DNA of 64,000 nt from Phialocephala subalpina (GCA_900073065.1 FJOG01000017.1:988149-1052148), one strand, 5' to 3'. Positions 23,462 through 35,901 are shown, numbered from the stretch's first letter. The notes: generated from the letters alone by a model not told the origin. Numbers and translations are program-made.

Positions 23462-23871
23462 ATGTCGCCCATTGCCCATAGGAAAAGGAAAGAGAGGTTA
23501 GCGCTCGCCTTGCGTATCGAGAAGTCGAGGCGCCTGGCAAAAACGTGCTCTTATTGCAAGAGCTACGCCCGCTAATGCTTCCTTAACAAATCCGAATCGC
23601 CGCGCTATTCTGAGTGTATTCGTTCTAAACGATCATACGACTCCGCGGAGTACCTAGAAGTGGTAGTCCGCAAACCCGTGTATCGTTTTTTCTGTGGTCC
23701 TCGACTTAAAAGGGTCTTTCTAGTTGTCTCTGAGCCTCTTTCGGATCCCTTGCTAGATCCCTTTACTTTTTAGCTATTAGCCTTCGAATTGGATATTTCC
23801 GAGCTCGAGATGGCCGACCTCCTTCTTTAAGCAACCCCGAGTTTTGGCGGTGAAACGACTCAAGCTTTTTA
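23462..23871 (+). pseudogene. Antisense Zn2Cys6-like ORF remnant in outer element
   Basis: Runs opposite to the element's gag-pol. The ATG at 23462 lies 91 bp inside the LTR boundary. A basic N-terminal segment leads to a cysteine pattern C-x2-C-x6-C-x9-Y-x2-C-x6-Y, in which both Tyr codons (TAT, TAC) are one G-to-A step from Cys. A TAA lies within the cluster, where CAA would be expected before C-to-T change. The frame continues past further stops with protein-like composition to about 23871. The spacing is exactly that of fungal Zn(II)2Cys6 binuclear cluster domains. The inner element has a counterpart at 31456. Confidence 0.65.
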
Positions 23872-23999
23872 AAGCAACTAAAGTTTCGTTTAAATTCCCA
23901 TGTGTTTTCCGAGTATAGGTATCCTTGCCATTTGATTAAATATTTGACTTAATTCTTAACGCATTAGCAGTTTAAAATGCCTTTTATATCGTATTTAGC

Positions 24000-25381
24000 G
24001 TTTGAATTAACTAGTTCGATTTCAGCTTCTAAAGCTCGCAGTGCCCTTAATAATGCTAATTCGAGGAAGGATATATGAAATACCGAGTATATATTCATAT
24101 TACTAAGTAGAGTAAACTCATAATTAATTGGACTTTTAACCTTCTTAATTTTATATAGTCCAATTTTCTTATAATCTAGTTTATTGTTTAATCGCTTCGT
24201 TTTAATGTTTCAACGAATTAAATAAATTTTGTCCCCTTTTTTAAGCGTAAGTTTTATACTACGATACCTATTATAGTATAGTGCTAACTTAGTAGCCAAA
24301 AACTGTATATCTTCTGCAAGTCTTTCGCGCAAAGATTTCAGTTTATTGATTTAAATCCTAGTATCTTATACTTTCGACTCCATTGAGTACAGTACTTGGT
24401 AGGCCCTAAATTCATACTTATAATTGGCGTAAAAAGGCGAGACTTTCGTGCCTTCTATTACTGCGCTATTGTACGCGAATTATACTAATAGTAAAAACTC
24501 CGCCCAATTATTTTACTAATAATTAACGTAGTAACGAAAATATATTTCCATAACTTAATTTAATCGTTCTATTTGTCCGTCTATTTAAGGGTGGAAAACT
24601 ATTGAAAGCTTCTGTTTAATTCTTAATAGTGCGACTAAAGTAATTTAGAATTTCGAAGTAAAGAGTTTATCTTTATCCGAGATAATCTCGTTTAACACTT
24701 TATAATTAATTATTACAATTCGTAAGAATGTGTAGGCCAAGTCTTTTGCCGTATATATTTCAAAGTATAGGATTATATATGTATACTTTATTAGTCTATC
24801 CGTGATTATAAAGATAGTATTATATTCGATATTCGATATTAATTCTCTCGAAAGTAATAGTTTTACTACGAAATCTTAAATAATAGACTTTTAAGCGCTC
24901 GGAAGTATACTTGGCGATCGCATATTACTATAAAGAGTATACCTCGCGGCCTTATTCCGAATGCACGTATCGCATTTACTAATAACTTTAGTAGTTTTCC
25001 CCTTGAGTCTCGGAATGTAAAAGTCCTTAGAGATCCGCTTTACGGTTTTCGTAATTCCTTAGTGTCTATAAGCTGGGAGTCCGTGCTGCGTTTTGATAAA
25101 CTCTGATTGGAAATTCCTAAGAATATAAAGCTTCCCCTGGAATCGTAGTATCCTAGACTTATTCGTGAACGGTTTTATTGGTTATTATAAAGCCATTTTT
25201 GCGACGGAGTTTTTATCGTAATTCCTTTTGAAGTTATCGACGAGCGTTATATCGATTAACCTCGAAATGGTAGTAATTATTACTCTATTAAATATTAAGC
25301 CGCCTTTAATTTCTTTGAGTATTACGTATGAAAGTAATTTAATATCGTTTTAATATTTTAATTTCCGATTAAAGGCGTTTG
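24000..25381 (-). pseudogene. Outer element integrase / pol 3' remnant
   Basis: AT-rich sequence that aligns in reverse complement with the inner element's RNase H-integrase-chromodomain part. At the insertion point the outer sequence resumes exactly where it stopped at 31884, apart from the duplicated pentamer. No frame is open for long; no catalytic triad can be read with confidence here. Confidence 0.6.
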
Positions 25382-25719
25382 TATTACGACTCACATAATC
25401 TAGTGGACCATAGGCTCAATAAGCTCGCTTACAGTAAACCCTAGGATCATGGGAAACACGGGACTTGGAGTCACGTGATAAAGCCGCTGGAGTCTCAAGG
25501 GACTCCAAGGGACTCCAAAGATCCACTAAGATCTAAGAGCAGGAAGATTCTATATAAGTAGATAAAATTCCCTTAGATAAAAGCTTCGTACTCAACTCAA
25601 ATACAGTATTTTAACACTATACTTAGTAACTAGGCTTAAACGTTACTCTTCCTTAGAATCACTTAATCCTTATCACATACAACCAACCTTATAATTAGCT
25701 AATCGAGCCAATCGTTACA
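25382..25719 (+). repeat. 5' LTR of inner element
   Basis: 338 bp. The first bases, TATTACG, correspond to the family's TGTTACG with one transition, and it ends CGTTACA. It is a direct repeat of 31546-31883 and is in reverse orientation to the outer element's LTRs. Confidence 0.9.
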
Positions 25720-26304
25720 CTTTGAGCACTATCTCTTATAATATTAGCTAAGTATTCCACCATATTTACCGTTTCGTCATCATCTAAAAACACTCCGAAG
25801 CCCACTTCACTAAAACTTATCGTAGAAGTATCGAAGAAAATCAAAAGTCGCGAACTCGATACTTTCGATAGCACTAAAAGCAAACTTCGAGTATACTTAA
25901 TGCAATATGCACTTTACATTAAGTTCAACGAGAACATATTCCGAACGGAGAACGAATAAATCCTTTAGTGCACAAGATATTTAATTAGAGTAACCTTCGA
26001 TTAAATTGAGACGAGTTAATAGGACTACTTCGACTACGAAGGGCAAACAACGAAATAGGACCCTTTAACTAAAGAGATCTTCGGCACGTTTAAAAGATTC
26101 AAAGAGAAAATCACTAAAGTGTTTAAAAATGTAAATAAAAAGAAAATCGCAAAACGCAAGTTATCTAATTTGCGCTAAATCGAAGCAGTATTAACTTACG
26201 CAACGGAATTTCAATAGCATATAAATAGGATCACGGGCTAAAGGGAAAACGCTTTTATAGTTCAATTCTACAGGGGGCTAAAAAACGCGGTAAAAGACGA
26301 ATTA

Positions 26305-26682
26305 ATGCGCCGCGATAAGCACGACTCGATACAAATTATAATAGACGACGCTATTTACTTCGATAACAAACTGTACAAACGAGCGCTTAAGAAGAGAGGG
26401 CACTACTCTAGTAAATTCAAAGGAGGAAGTAGTAAGAATAAAAAGAGCTTAAGCTCTTACAACTACTACAACTCACTAATAGAGGTCGATACTATCTTCA
26501 AAGGAAAGAAAAAACAACTTTCTAAGGACGAAATAAATCGACGTCGCGAAAAGAAGCTATGCTTCGAATGTAGCCTTTCGGGACACATGGCCAATTCACA
26601 CGGAAAACCCAAACCGTGGAACGGACGCTCGAAGAAACAAGTTAATGCGATTAAACGCGGAAAGTACAACGAACTATATTAA
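26305..26682 (+). pseudogene. Inner gag remnant with broken zinc knuckle
   Basis: Longest open piece of gag, 125 codons, rich in Lys and Arg. The CCHC knuckle reads CFECSLSGHMANSH, so the last Cys is replaced. The equivalent piece of the outer element (34904-34662, minus strand) is clearly similar but has Tyr in two Cys positions. Confidence 0.75.
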
Positions 26683-27569
26683 GTGTATGCGATTACGAGG
26701 AGAGTACTGTACAACGGAGAAAAAATAAACGAGTAGTAGAACGATTTACAGGCCACTTGGCTAGAATTGGAAGACGATTTAAGAACGTTCCGACTAATCC
26801 CCGAAAAAGACCTCCGAAAGTTCTAAGAGGAGCAAACAGTAAACCTCGCCAGACGAGCGGCAGGGGAAAGGCTTCCAAAGGACAACCAATGGCAAAGAAT
26901 CGACAGAATAAACGATGACGTAAACGATTTAGCAAAGTAGTTCGATAGAATTAGGACTTTGGCCAACCGCCACTAGTTATTTGTAGAAAGTTCCGAGTTA
27001 AAGGACGAAGAACCACCCAAGTACGACGACTAGGGACTACCAAAGTCTCCTGTAGCACTAAACCTTTAGCCAGAATACTACTTACGAGTAGGGCAAAAAT
27101 GGCATATTTATCAACGGGAAAACAGCCTCGTAGTCTGTACTCGCGAATAGTAGAACTTGGACGGGGGAGCTCGGTACGTTGAACTTCAACCGGACACGGG
27201 AGGACTAGAGTACGGTCAGACATACGAAGTCGTGTACTAAAATCACCGACGGATTGGATGGAGATAACGTAACGGCATTGGCTACTACATGCAACAACTA
27301 CTTATGCCGGACGACGCTCTCCCTATACCCAATCATGAACTTGTAGTAGGGCGATACTACGAGGTATTCGCGGAAAGCGCGAGTCGAAGGATGTAATAAG
27401 ATACAGAGGATGACTCCACATATTATGAGGAAACCTTCGAATAAGCAATACAATCACTACTTAATGTAAAACGTGTATTTCGGCTTATTTACGCTAACGG
27501 ATTAAGCCGCCGGTAAAAAGACGTACTCAATAGGCAATAGCATAGGGAAGTGTGTACTATTAGCGGAGG

Positions 27570-28830
27570 CGCCGAACAATTATTTTATATAGTATAAATA
27601 AGTATACACAAAATTAAAGTAATAATCGACTCGAGAATAACGAGCAATTACGTATCAAAGTAATTAGTATTAAACAACGAATAGACTATAATAGTCAAGT
27701 CACGATTATACTTTATTATCACGGTCGACGGAAGCCTTTTAAATTCCGAATAAATCGACGTGGAAATAATACCGCAAATTATAGTTATACGATGAGAATA
27801 TACTGAGAAAATAAACTTCGATGTAACTAATATCGATTACTTACTTATACTCGAAATACTATAGATTAAACAATACAATTTAACGATCGATTAAATTAGA
27901 GAAACGTTTACATTTAATAAATACTAAACTTGTAAAATCTCGTTTATCGAAATAAAAACGAATAATTAGAGAGAAGTTTGCGCTACTTCTTTAGGAGAGT
28001 TAAAATACTATACTTAGGATCTACTATTAAAGCAAATACTAATAGAATACCACGAGTTTTTGAACCTCTTTAAAGACGAAAAAAGGATCGAGGTACTCTT
28101 TAAGCACGAGTAGTAAAACCACGAAATACCCCTATAAAACGGAAAGGAATTACCGTATTTACTTATTTACTAAATATCGGTAAACGATTTAAGGACGCTT
28201 AAAGAATATATCGACGAGAATTTAATAAAAGGATTTATACGACTATCGGTTTTATTAGCGGGCAACCCGATACTATTCGTACTAAAGAAAAATAAATCGA
28301 AACGATTATATATCGACTACCGAAAAATCAACGAAATTACTATTAAAGATCGATACTTATTACCGCTAGCAAACGAATTACGCGATAGACTTTAAAGAGC
28401 CAAAGTCTTCAGCAAACTAAACTTGCGTAGAGCTTATAATTTGGTCCGAATAAAAGAAGGAGAAAAATAAAAAATAGCGTTTAAAACAAGGTACGGACAT
28501 TACGAATACTTAGTTATACCATTCGGCCTAATTAACGCGCTAATTATATGCATGCGCATAATGAACACCGTTTTACGACTATTTTTAAATATTACGGTCA
28601 TTTACTATTTAGACGATATTTTAGTATATTTTAAGACGCTCGCTAAATACATTGACGATATCAAAGTAGTATTGATTGCTTTGAGGGATGCGAACTTGAT
28701 TTGCAAACCTAAGAAATGCGAATTCCATGTGGAAAAAACAGACTTCTTAAACTATATAATCTCAACCGGAGGTTTATCGATGGATTTTGCGAAAGTATCG
28801 ATAGTACTCAATTAATAAGCACTTAAAACA
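27570..28830 (+). pseudogene. Inner protease and reverse transcriptase remnant
   Basis: An aspartic protease active-site remnant (IIDSRITSNYVS, near 27631-27666) precedes a reverse transcriptase. RT motifs can be followed through scattered stops: [12 protein letters not shown], a YGHYEY segment, and the catalytic YLDDIL box near 28606-28623, ending in the open piece 28552-28815. A TAA follows the region where RNase H continues. Confidence 0.8.
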
Positions 28831-29639
28831 ATCAAAGACGTACAGTCTTTTTTAGGATTTGCGAACTTCTATCGACGTTTTGTGAAAAGGTATTCTATAG
28901 TAGTAATACTTTTAATAGTATTAACGAAGAAAGATTAAACGTTTAAATAGACGAACGAAGCCTAAAGAACCTTCGACCAACTCAAACAACGCTTTACGGA
29001 AGCATTATTCTTTCTCACGTTCGATTTAAACAAATATATCGTTATCGAAATAAACGTATCAAACTTTGCAATTAGCGCAATACTTAGCTAGCCCGACGAG
29101 TAAGGCAAATAGTAGCTAATCGCATATTACTCTCGCAAAATATCACTAGTAGAATTAAATTACGAAATTTATAATAAAAAGCTATTTGCGATTGTAGAAA
29201 CGCTTCGAATATAGAGAGTTTATTTGAAAGGATCGAAATATTAAGTATAAGTGTATATTGACTATAAGAACTTAGTATTTTTCACTACAACGAAAGAATT
29301 CAACCGGAGATAAATACGTTAAGCCGAAACGTTAACTACGTATAACTTTAAAATTTCATATATCAAAAGATCGGAAAACGGTAAAGTAAACACTCTCAAC
29401 CGGAAATCAAAATACTAGGACGACGTTAAACCTCCTTTACACGCGATACTTAGAGAAGTTGAAAGCGGTTTAATATTCAATGGAGCAATAATTACTACTA
29501 TTTCGAGGTTAATCGATACGACGTTTATCGATAGTTTCAAAGAAAATTACGATAAAAACTCTATCGCAAAAATGGCTTTACAATAACCCATAAAGCTTTT
29601 TACGAATGAGTATAGGACCTTACGGTTTCAAGGGAAGCT

Positions 29640-30970
29640 TTATATTCCTAAGAACTTTTAATTAGAGTTTATTAAAGTATAATACGAACTCCCAGTTTAT
29701 AGATACTAAGGAATTACGAAAACCGTGGAGCGAATCTCTAGGAACTTCTATATTTTAGGACTTAAAGGGAAAGCCATTGAGGTTATTGGTAAATACGATA
29801 CGTGCATTCGAAACAAAGTCGCGAGGCATATTCTTTATGGCAATATGCGATTATCGAATACACTTCCAAATGCTTAAAAGTCTATTGCTTAAAACTTCGT
29901 AGTAAAACTACTACCCTCGAAAGAACTAATATCGAGTATCGAATACGACGCTATTTTTATCATTACGGATAAGCTCACAAAATACGCATATATAATCTTA
30001 TACTTTGAGATATATACGGCAAAAGATTTGGCCTACACATTCTTGCGAATTATAGTAGTCAACCACGGGGTATTAAACGAGATTATTTCAAATAAAAATA
30101 AGCTTTTCACTTCGAAATTTTGAATTACTTTAATCGCACTACTAAGAATCAAATAAAAGCTTTCGATAACTTTCCACTTTTAAACAAACGGACAAATAGA
30201 ACGATTAAATTAAATTATAGAAACATACTTCCGTTATTACGTTAATTACTAATAGAATAATTGGGCGGAACTTTTGCCATTGGTACAATTCGCGTACAAT
30301 AGCGCAGCAATAGAAAGTACGAAAGTCTCGCCTTTCTACGCTAATTATAAGTACGAACCAAAGGTATATCAAATATTGCACTCGGTAGAGTCGGAAGTAC
30401 AAAATGCTCGAATTTAAATCGATAAACTAAAGTCTTTGCGCGAGAAGTTTGCAGAAGATATACAGTTTGTGGCTATTAAATCAATACTATACTACAATAA
30501 GCACCGTAGTATAGAATTTACGTTTAAAGAGAGGGACAAAGTTTACTTAATTCGTCGGAACATTAAAACGAAACGATTAAACGACAAATTAAACTACAAG
30601 AAAATTGGACCATATAAAATCAAAAAAGTCAAAAGTCTAATCAATTATAAGCTCGCTTTACTTAGTAATATGAATATACACCCGGTATTTCATATATCCC
30701 TCCTCGAATTAGCACCACCGGGAGCATTGCGAGCTCTAGAGGTTGAAATCGAACTAATTAATCTAAACGCCGAATACGATATAGAGAATATCTTAAATTG
30801 CCAATACGTCAAGAATCGAGTCAAGTATTTAATCAAATAGTAAGGATATTTACATTCGGAAAACACATAGGAACTCGAACGGAACTTTAATTGCTTTAAG
30901 AAGTTTGAGTCGTTCTACCGTCAAAACCTAAGGTTGCTTAGAAAGCAAGGTCCACGTTTTAATCGGTTAA
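29640..30970 (+). pseudogene. Inner integrase, GPY/F module and chromodomain remnant
   Basis: The integrase zinc-binding tail YDTCIRNK, the first core Asp in EYDAIFIITDKL, a second-Asp site mutated to Asn (ISNKNKLFTSKF) and the Glu in TNGQIERLN are visible between stops. The open piece 30436-30840 carries a GPY/F motif (KIGPYKI) and starts a chromodomain (AEYDIENIL...VKYLIK) that is cut by TAG where a Trp codon is expected. The frame then continues to about 30970. A C-terminal chromodomain marks the chromovirus branch of Ty3/gypsy. Confidence 0.8.
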
Positions 30971-31009
30971 ACTAAGGACCGCGGACAAATTAATCGCGTC
31001 GGAAAAAAT

Positions 31010-31456
31010 AGGCCTAAACACGACGAAGCCCTCGCGCTCGCACCGTTCCTACTCCTCCTTCTCCTTCGCTTTTGCAGTATTTAACTCGTTAAGAAAACGA
31101 AGACCTCGAGCAGCCATTTTAAAACGGTACTTACGAAGCAAACGACGTTATTTCCGGAGACGCAATATTTTCGCTATTGCCTCCTCTTCTTGCTCCTCCA
31201 ACTTGCGCTTTTACCGATCGATGGCTTCCTAATCACCTTCCCGAGGAACGTTTCTCTTTTAAGTATCGAATAAACTATTATAAGAACGTTTGCGACGAAC
31301 GCACTTAGTATAACGAGATGATTTTTCGGAAGCTATTACGCACTTCCGGTTTTCCTTTGTATAATGCGAGTAAAGTGTCATTTTAAAACCTACGTCCTTA
31401 ATATCGCGAGCAAGTTTAATTCTTTCTTTATATTTGCGGACGCTGTCTAAGGACAT
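31010..31456 (-). pseudogene. Antisense Zn2Cys6-like ORF remnant in inner element
   Basis: Opposite to pol. The ATG at 31456 is 90 bp from the 3' LTR. The first 65 codons are open and contain Y-x2-Y-x6-C-x9-Y-x2-C-x6-Y: exact Zn(II)2Cys6 spacing, with four Cys positions now Tyr (TAT/TAC, each one G-to-A step from TGT/TGC). After a stop at 31259 the same frame continues, with a few stops, into a Glu/Lys/Arg-rich segment (about 31250-31010) that looks like a coiled coil. It shares architecture and position with 23462-23871 of the outer element despite low sequence identity. Confidence 0.7.
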
Positions 31457-31545
31457 ATTGAGGAAAGAAGAAGGCCGTGGCCTTGGGACGATGTTTCTTT
31501 ACCTCGCTTTAAGCGTCGAGACTACGCTAGCTAAAAGAGGGATAG

Positions 31546-31883
31546 TATTACGATTCACATGATCTAGTGGACCATAGGCTCAATAAGCTCGCTTATAGTA
31601 GACCCTAAAATCATGGGAAACACGGGACTTAGAGTCACGTGATGGAGCCGCTGAAGTCTCAAGGGACTCCAAGGGACTCCAAAGATCCATTGGGATCTAA
31701 GAGTAGGAAGATTCTATATAAGTAGATGGGATTCCCTTAGATAAGAGCTTCGTGCTCAACTCAAATACAGTATCTTAACACTATACTTAGTAATTAGGTT
31801 TGAACGTTACTCTTCCTTGGAATCACTTAGTCCTTATCACATACAACCAACCTTACAATTAGTTGGTCGAGCCAACCGTTACA
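31546..31883 (+). repeat. 3' LTR of inner element
   Basis: 338 bp, preceded by the purine-rich AAAAGAGGGATAG tract and followed by the right target duplication ATTTG. It differs from 25382-25719 almost only by transitions. Confidence 0.9.
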
Positions 31884-32456
31884 ATTTGCCTTACCGTTTT
31901 CCGATCTTTTTATATATGAAATCTTAAAGTTGTACGTAGCCAACGTTTTAGCTTATTGTATTTATCTCCGGTTAAGTTTTTTTATTATAGTAAAAAATAC
32001 TAAGTTTTTATAATTAGTATACATTTATATTTAATACTTCGATTTTTTTAGATAAATTCTCTATATTCGAAATACTTTTATAATCGTAAATAGCTTTTTA
32101 TCGTAAATCTCGTAATTTAATTCTATTAGTAATATCTTGCGAGAGTAGTATACGATTAGTTGCTATTTGCTTTGCTCGCTAAACTAATTAAGTATTGCGC
32201 TAATTGCAAAATCTAATGTATTTATTTCGATGGTAATGCGTTTATTTAAATCGAACGTAAGAAAGAACGGTATTTCCGTGAAGCGCTATTTGAGTTAATC
32301 GAAGGCACGTTGGGCTTTATCCATCTATTTAAACGTCTAATCTTTTTTCGTTAATTCCGTTAAAAAGGCCGCTACCGTAGAATACTTTTGCACGAAACGA
32401 CGGTAAAAGTTCGCAAATCCTAAAAAAGATTGCACGTTTTTGATTGTCTTAAGTGC

Positions 32457-33086
32457 CTACCAACTAAATACTATTAATACTTTCGTAGAATCTATCGATA
32501 AACCTCCGATTAAAACTATATAGCCTAAGAAGTCCGTTTTTTCTATATAGAATTCGCACTTCTTAAGTTTGCAAATTAAGTTCGCATCCCTTAAAGTAAT
32601 TAATACTACTTTAATATCGTTAATATGTTTAGCAAAAGTCTTAGAGTATATTAAAATGTCGTTTAAATAACAGATGACCGTAATATCTAAAAATGGCCGT
32701 AAAACGGTGTTTATCATGCGCATATATATAGCCGGTGCATTAATCAATCTAAAGGGCATGACTAAGTATTTATAATATCCGTGCCTCGTTTTGAACGCTA
32801 TCTTCTATTCTTCTCCTTCTTTCATCCGGATCAAATTATAAGCTCTACGTAAGTCTAATTTACTGAAAATCTTAGCTCTTTAAAGTTTATCGCGTAGTTT
32901 ATCCGCTAGCGGTAATAAATATCGATCTTTAACGGTAATCTCGTTGATTTTCCGGTAATCAATACATAATCGTTTCGACCCATTTTTCTTTAATACGAAC
33001 AATACTAAGCTCCTTACTAATGAAACTAATAATCGTATAAATCCTTTTACTAAATTCTCGTCGATATATTCTTTAAGCGTCCTCAA
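32457..33086 (-). pseudogene. Outer element reverse transcriptase remnant
   Basis: Two open pieces on the minus strand. The right one (33086-32880) holds [17 protein letters not shown]. The left one (32759-32457) starts at MPFRLINAP and holds the catalytic box as YLNDIL, where the first catalytic Asp has become Asn through a single G-to-A change. RT activity would be lost even without the stops. Confidence 0.8.
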
Positions 33087-34661
33087 ATCGTTTACCGATA
33101 TCTAATAAATAAGTAAGTACAATAGTTCTTTTCCGTTTTGTAGGGGTATTTCGTGGTTTTATTGCCTATATTTAAAGAGTGCCTCGATCTTTTTCTCGTT
33201 TTTAAAGAGGTTTAAAAACTCGTGGTATTTTATTAGTATTTACTTTAATAATAGATCCTAAGTATAGTATTCTAATTCTTTTAAGGAAGTAGTGCAAACT
33301 TCTCTTTAATTATTTGTCCCTATTTCGATAAACGAAATCCTATAAATCTAATATTTATTAAACGTAAGCGTTTTTTTAACCCAATCGATAATTAAATTAT
33401 ATTATTTGATCTATAGTATCCCGAGTATAAATAAGTGACCGATGTTAATTATATCGAAGCTTATTCGCTCGGTATATTCTCGCCGTATAATCATAATCTA
33501 TAGTACTATTTCCACGTCGACTTATTCGGAACTCAAAGGGCTTCCGTCGACCGTGATAATGGAGTACGATTATAACTTGATTATCGTAGCCCATCCATTA
33601 TCTAATACTAACTACTTTAACACGTAATTACTTATTACTCCCGAATCGATTATTACTTTGATCTTATGCACACTTATTTATACTACGTAAAATAATTGTC
33701 TAACTCCTTTACTAATAATACACACCTCCCTATACCACTATTTACTAAGTACATCTTTCCACCGGCGGTTTAATCCGTTAACGTAAATAAACCGAAACAC
33801 ACGCCCTACACCGAGTAGCGGCTATATTACTCGTTCGAAGGTTTCTTCGTAATATGTGGAGTTATTTTCCGTGTTTTGCCACATCCTCCGACTCGCGCTT
33901 TCCGCGAACACCTCGTAGTGTCGTCCTACTACGGGCTCGTGATTGGGCATAGGGAGAGCGTCGTCCGGCATAGGTAGCTATTGCATATAGCAACTAGTGC
34001 CGTTACGCTATCTCCATCTAATTCTTCGATGATCTTAGTATACGACCTCGTATATCTGACCGTATTCTAATCCCCCCGTGTCCGGTTGAGGCTCAACGTA
34101 TCGAGCTCCTCCGTTTAAGTTCTACCACTCCCGGGTACAGGCTACTAAACTGTCTTCTCTTTAATAGACGTGCTATTTTTGTTTAACTCGTGGGTAGTAT
34201 TCGGGCTAAAAGCTTGGTACTACAGGGGATCCCAATGGCCCCCAATCGTCGTACTTTAATGGTTCTTCGTCCTTTGACTTAAAGCTTTCTATAAACAATT
34301 AGTACCGATTGGCTAAGGTTTAAATTCTGTCGAATTGCCTTGCCAAATCGCTTACATCGTCGTTTATTCTATCGATCCTCTGCCATTGGCTGTCCCTGGG
34401 GAGTCCCTCTCCTGCCGCTCGTCTAACGAAGTTTTCTACTTGCTCCTCTTAAAACCTCTAAAAGTCTTCTTCGAGGATCGATCGAAACGTTCTAAAGTCG
34501 TCCTCTAACTCTAGCCAAGTGGCTTACGAACTGCTTTACTACTCGTCCAAGTTCTCACCGTTATATAATACTCTCCTCGTGATTGTACACACTTAGTGGG
34601 GTTCGTTATAACCTCCGCGTCTAATTACGTTAACTTGTTTCTTCGAGCGTTTTTTCTATAG

Positions 34662-34904
34662 TTACTTCTTTCTATATGAGTTGGCCATGTGACCCGAAAA
34701 GCCACATTCGAAGTATAGCCTTTTCTCGCGTCGTCGATTTATTTCGTCTTTAAAGAGTTGTTTTTTCTTTCCTTTGAAGATAGCGTCGATTTCTATTAGT
34801 GAGTTATAGTAATTATAAAGGCCCGCGCTTTTTTTGCTTTTTCTACTACTCCTTTTGAACTTGTTGGAATAGTGCTTTCTTTTCTCAAGTGCTCGCTCGT
34901 ACAA
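34662..34904 (-). pseudogene. Outer element gag remnant
   Basis: 80 open codons similar to the inner gag piece (shared YNYYNSLIE, FKGKKKQL, KDEINRRREK and SGHMANS segments). The zinc knuckle has lost its first and last Cys to Tyr. Confidence 0.75.
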
Positions 34905-35555
34905 TTTGTTGTCGAAGTGGATAGTATCATCTATTATAGCTTATATCGAGTCGTGCTTATCGCGGCGCATCAGCTCATTTTTTACCGCGTTTTTTAACCC
35001 TTTGTAGAATTGAACTATAAAGGCGTTCTCTTTTTAGCTAGTGATTCTACTTATGTGCTACTGAAACTCCGCTGCGTAAGCTAATGCTACTCCGGTTTAG
35101 CGCAAGTTAAATAATTTGCGTTCCGCGACTTTCTCTTTATCTACGTTCTCGAATACTTTGGTGATTTTCTCCTTGAATCCGTTGAAAGTGCCGAAGATCT
35201 TTTTAGTCAAAGGGTCCCATTTCTTTGTTTGCCCTTCGCAATCGAGATAGTTTTACTAGCTCGTCTCGATTTAATCAAATACTGCTCCGATTAAGTACTT
35301 TGTGCATTAAAGGACTTGTTTATTCTCCGTTCGGAATATATTCTCATTGAATTTGATGTAAAGTGCACATTACATCAAGTATACCCGTAGTTTACTTTTC
35401 GTGCTATCGAAAGTATTGGGCTCGCGATTTTTGATTTTCTTTGATATTTTTATAGCGAGTTTTGGCGGAGTAAACTTCGGAGTACTTTTAAATAACGTTA
35501 AAACGGTAAATATAGTAGAATACTTAGTTAGTATTATAAGAGATAGTGCTTAAAG

Positions 35556-35901
35556 TGTAACGATCGGTTCGTCTAATTAACTATAGGGTTAATTGTATGT
35601 AATAAAGACTAAGTAATTCTAGAGAAGAGTAATGTTCAAGTTTAGTTATTAAATATAGTGTTAAAATATTGTATTTGAGTTGAGCACGAAACTTTTATTT
35701 AAAGAAACCTATTTATTTATATAGAACCTTCCTATTTATTGGAGTCCCTAAAGGGTAGAGTCTTTAATCCTTTTGGACTCCATCCGTTTTGGACTATCAC
35801 GTGACCACTAAGTCCCGTATCCCCATGATCCTAGGGTTTACTGTAGGCGAGCTTACTCGCTTACTGAGCCTATGGTCCATTAGATCATGTGAGTCGTAAC
35901 A
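35556..35901 (-). repeat. 5' LTR of outer element
   Basis: 346 bp, same orientation as 23024-23371. It is followed on the right by the target duplication CTGCG. More strongly AT-shifted than its partner. Confidence 0.9.

Larger units (their letters stand above)
25382..31883 (+). mobile_element. Inner Ty3/gypsy chromovirus-like LTR retrotransposon nested in the outer one
   Basis: 6502-bp element on the plus strand with LTRs 25382-25719 and 31546-31883 (338 bp each). It is inserted in the outer element's pol, with target duplication GTTTG on the left and ATTTG on the right (one transition apart). Order inside: gag with a degraded zinc knuckle, protease, reverse transcriptase, RNase H, integrase, GPY/F module and chromodomain remnant, then an antisense ORF remnant and the 3' LTR. 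It has many in-frame stops of TGG-to-TAG and CAA-to-TAA type. It must be younger than the outer insertion, but both are mutated. Confidence 0.92.
23024..35901 (-). mobile_element. Outer Ty3/gypsy LTR retrotransposon (chromovirus-like), RIP-degraded and split
   Basis: Element reading right to left: 5' LTR 35901-35556, gag remnant near 34904-34662, reverse transcriptase near 33086-32457, RNase H region to 31884, then a 6.5-kb insertion (25382-31883), then integrase to about 24000 and 3' LTR 23371-23024. Target duplication CTGCG is perfect on both sides (23019-23023 and 35902-35906). The polypurine tract GGAAAGGGGATAG borders the 3' LTR. Stops are dense and differences between its two LTRs are almost all C/T or G/A, as expected of repeat-induced point mutation. 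Not capable of autonomous activity as it stands. Confidence 0.9.
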
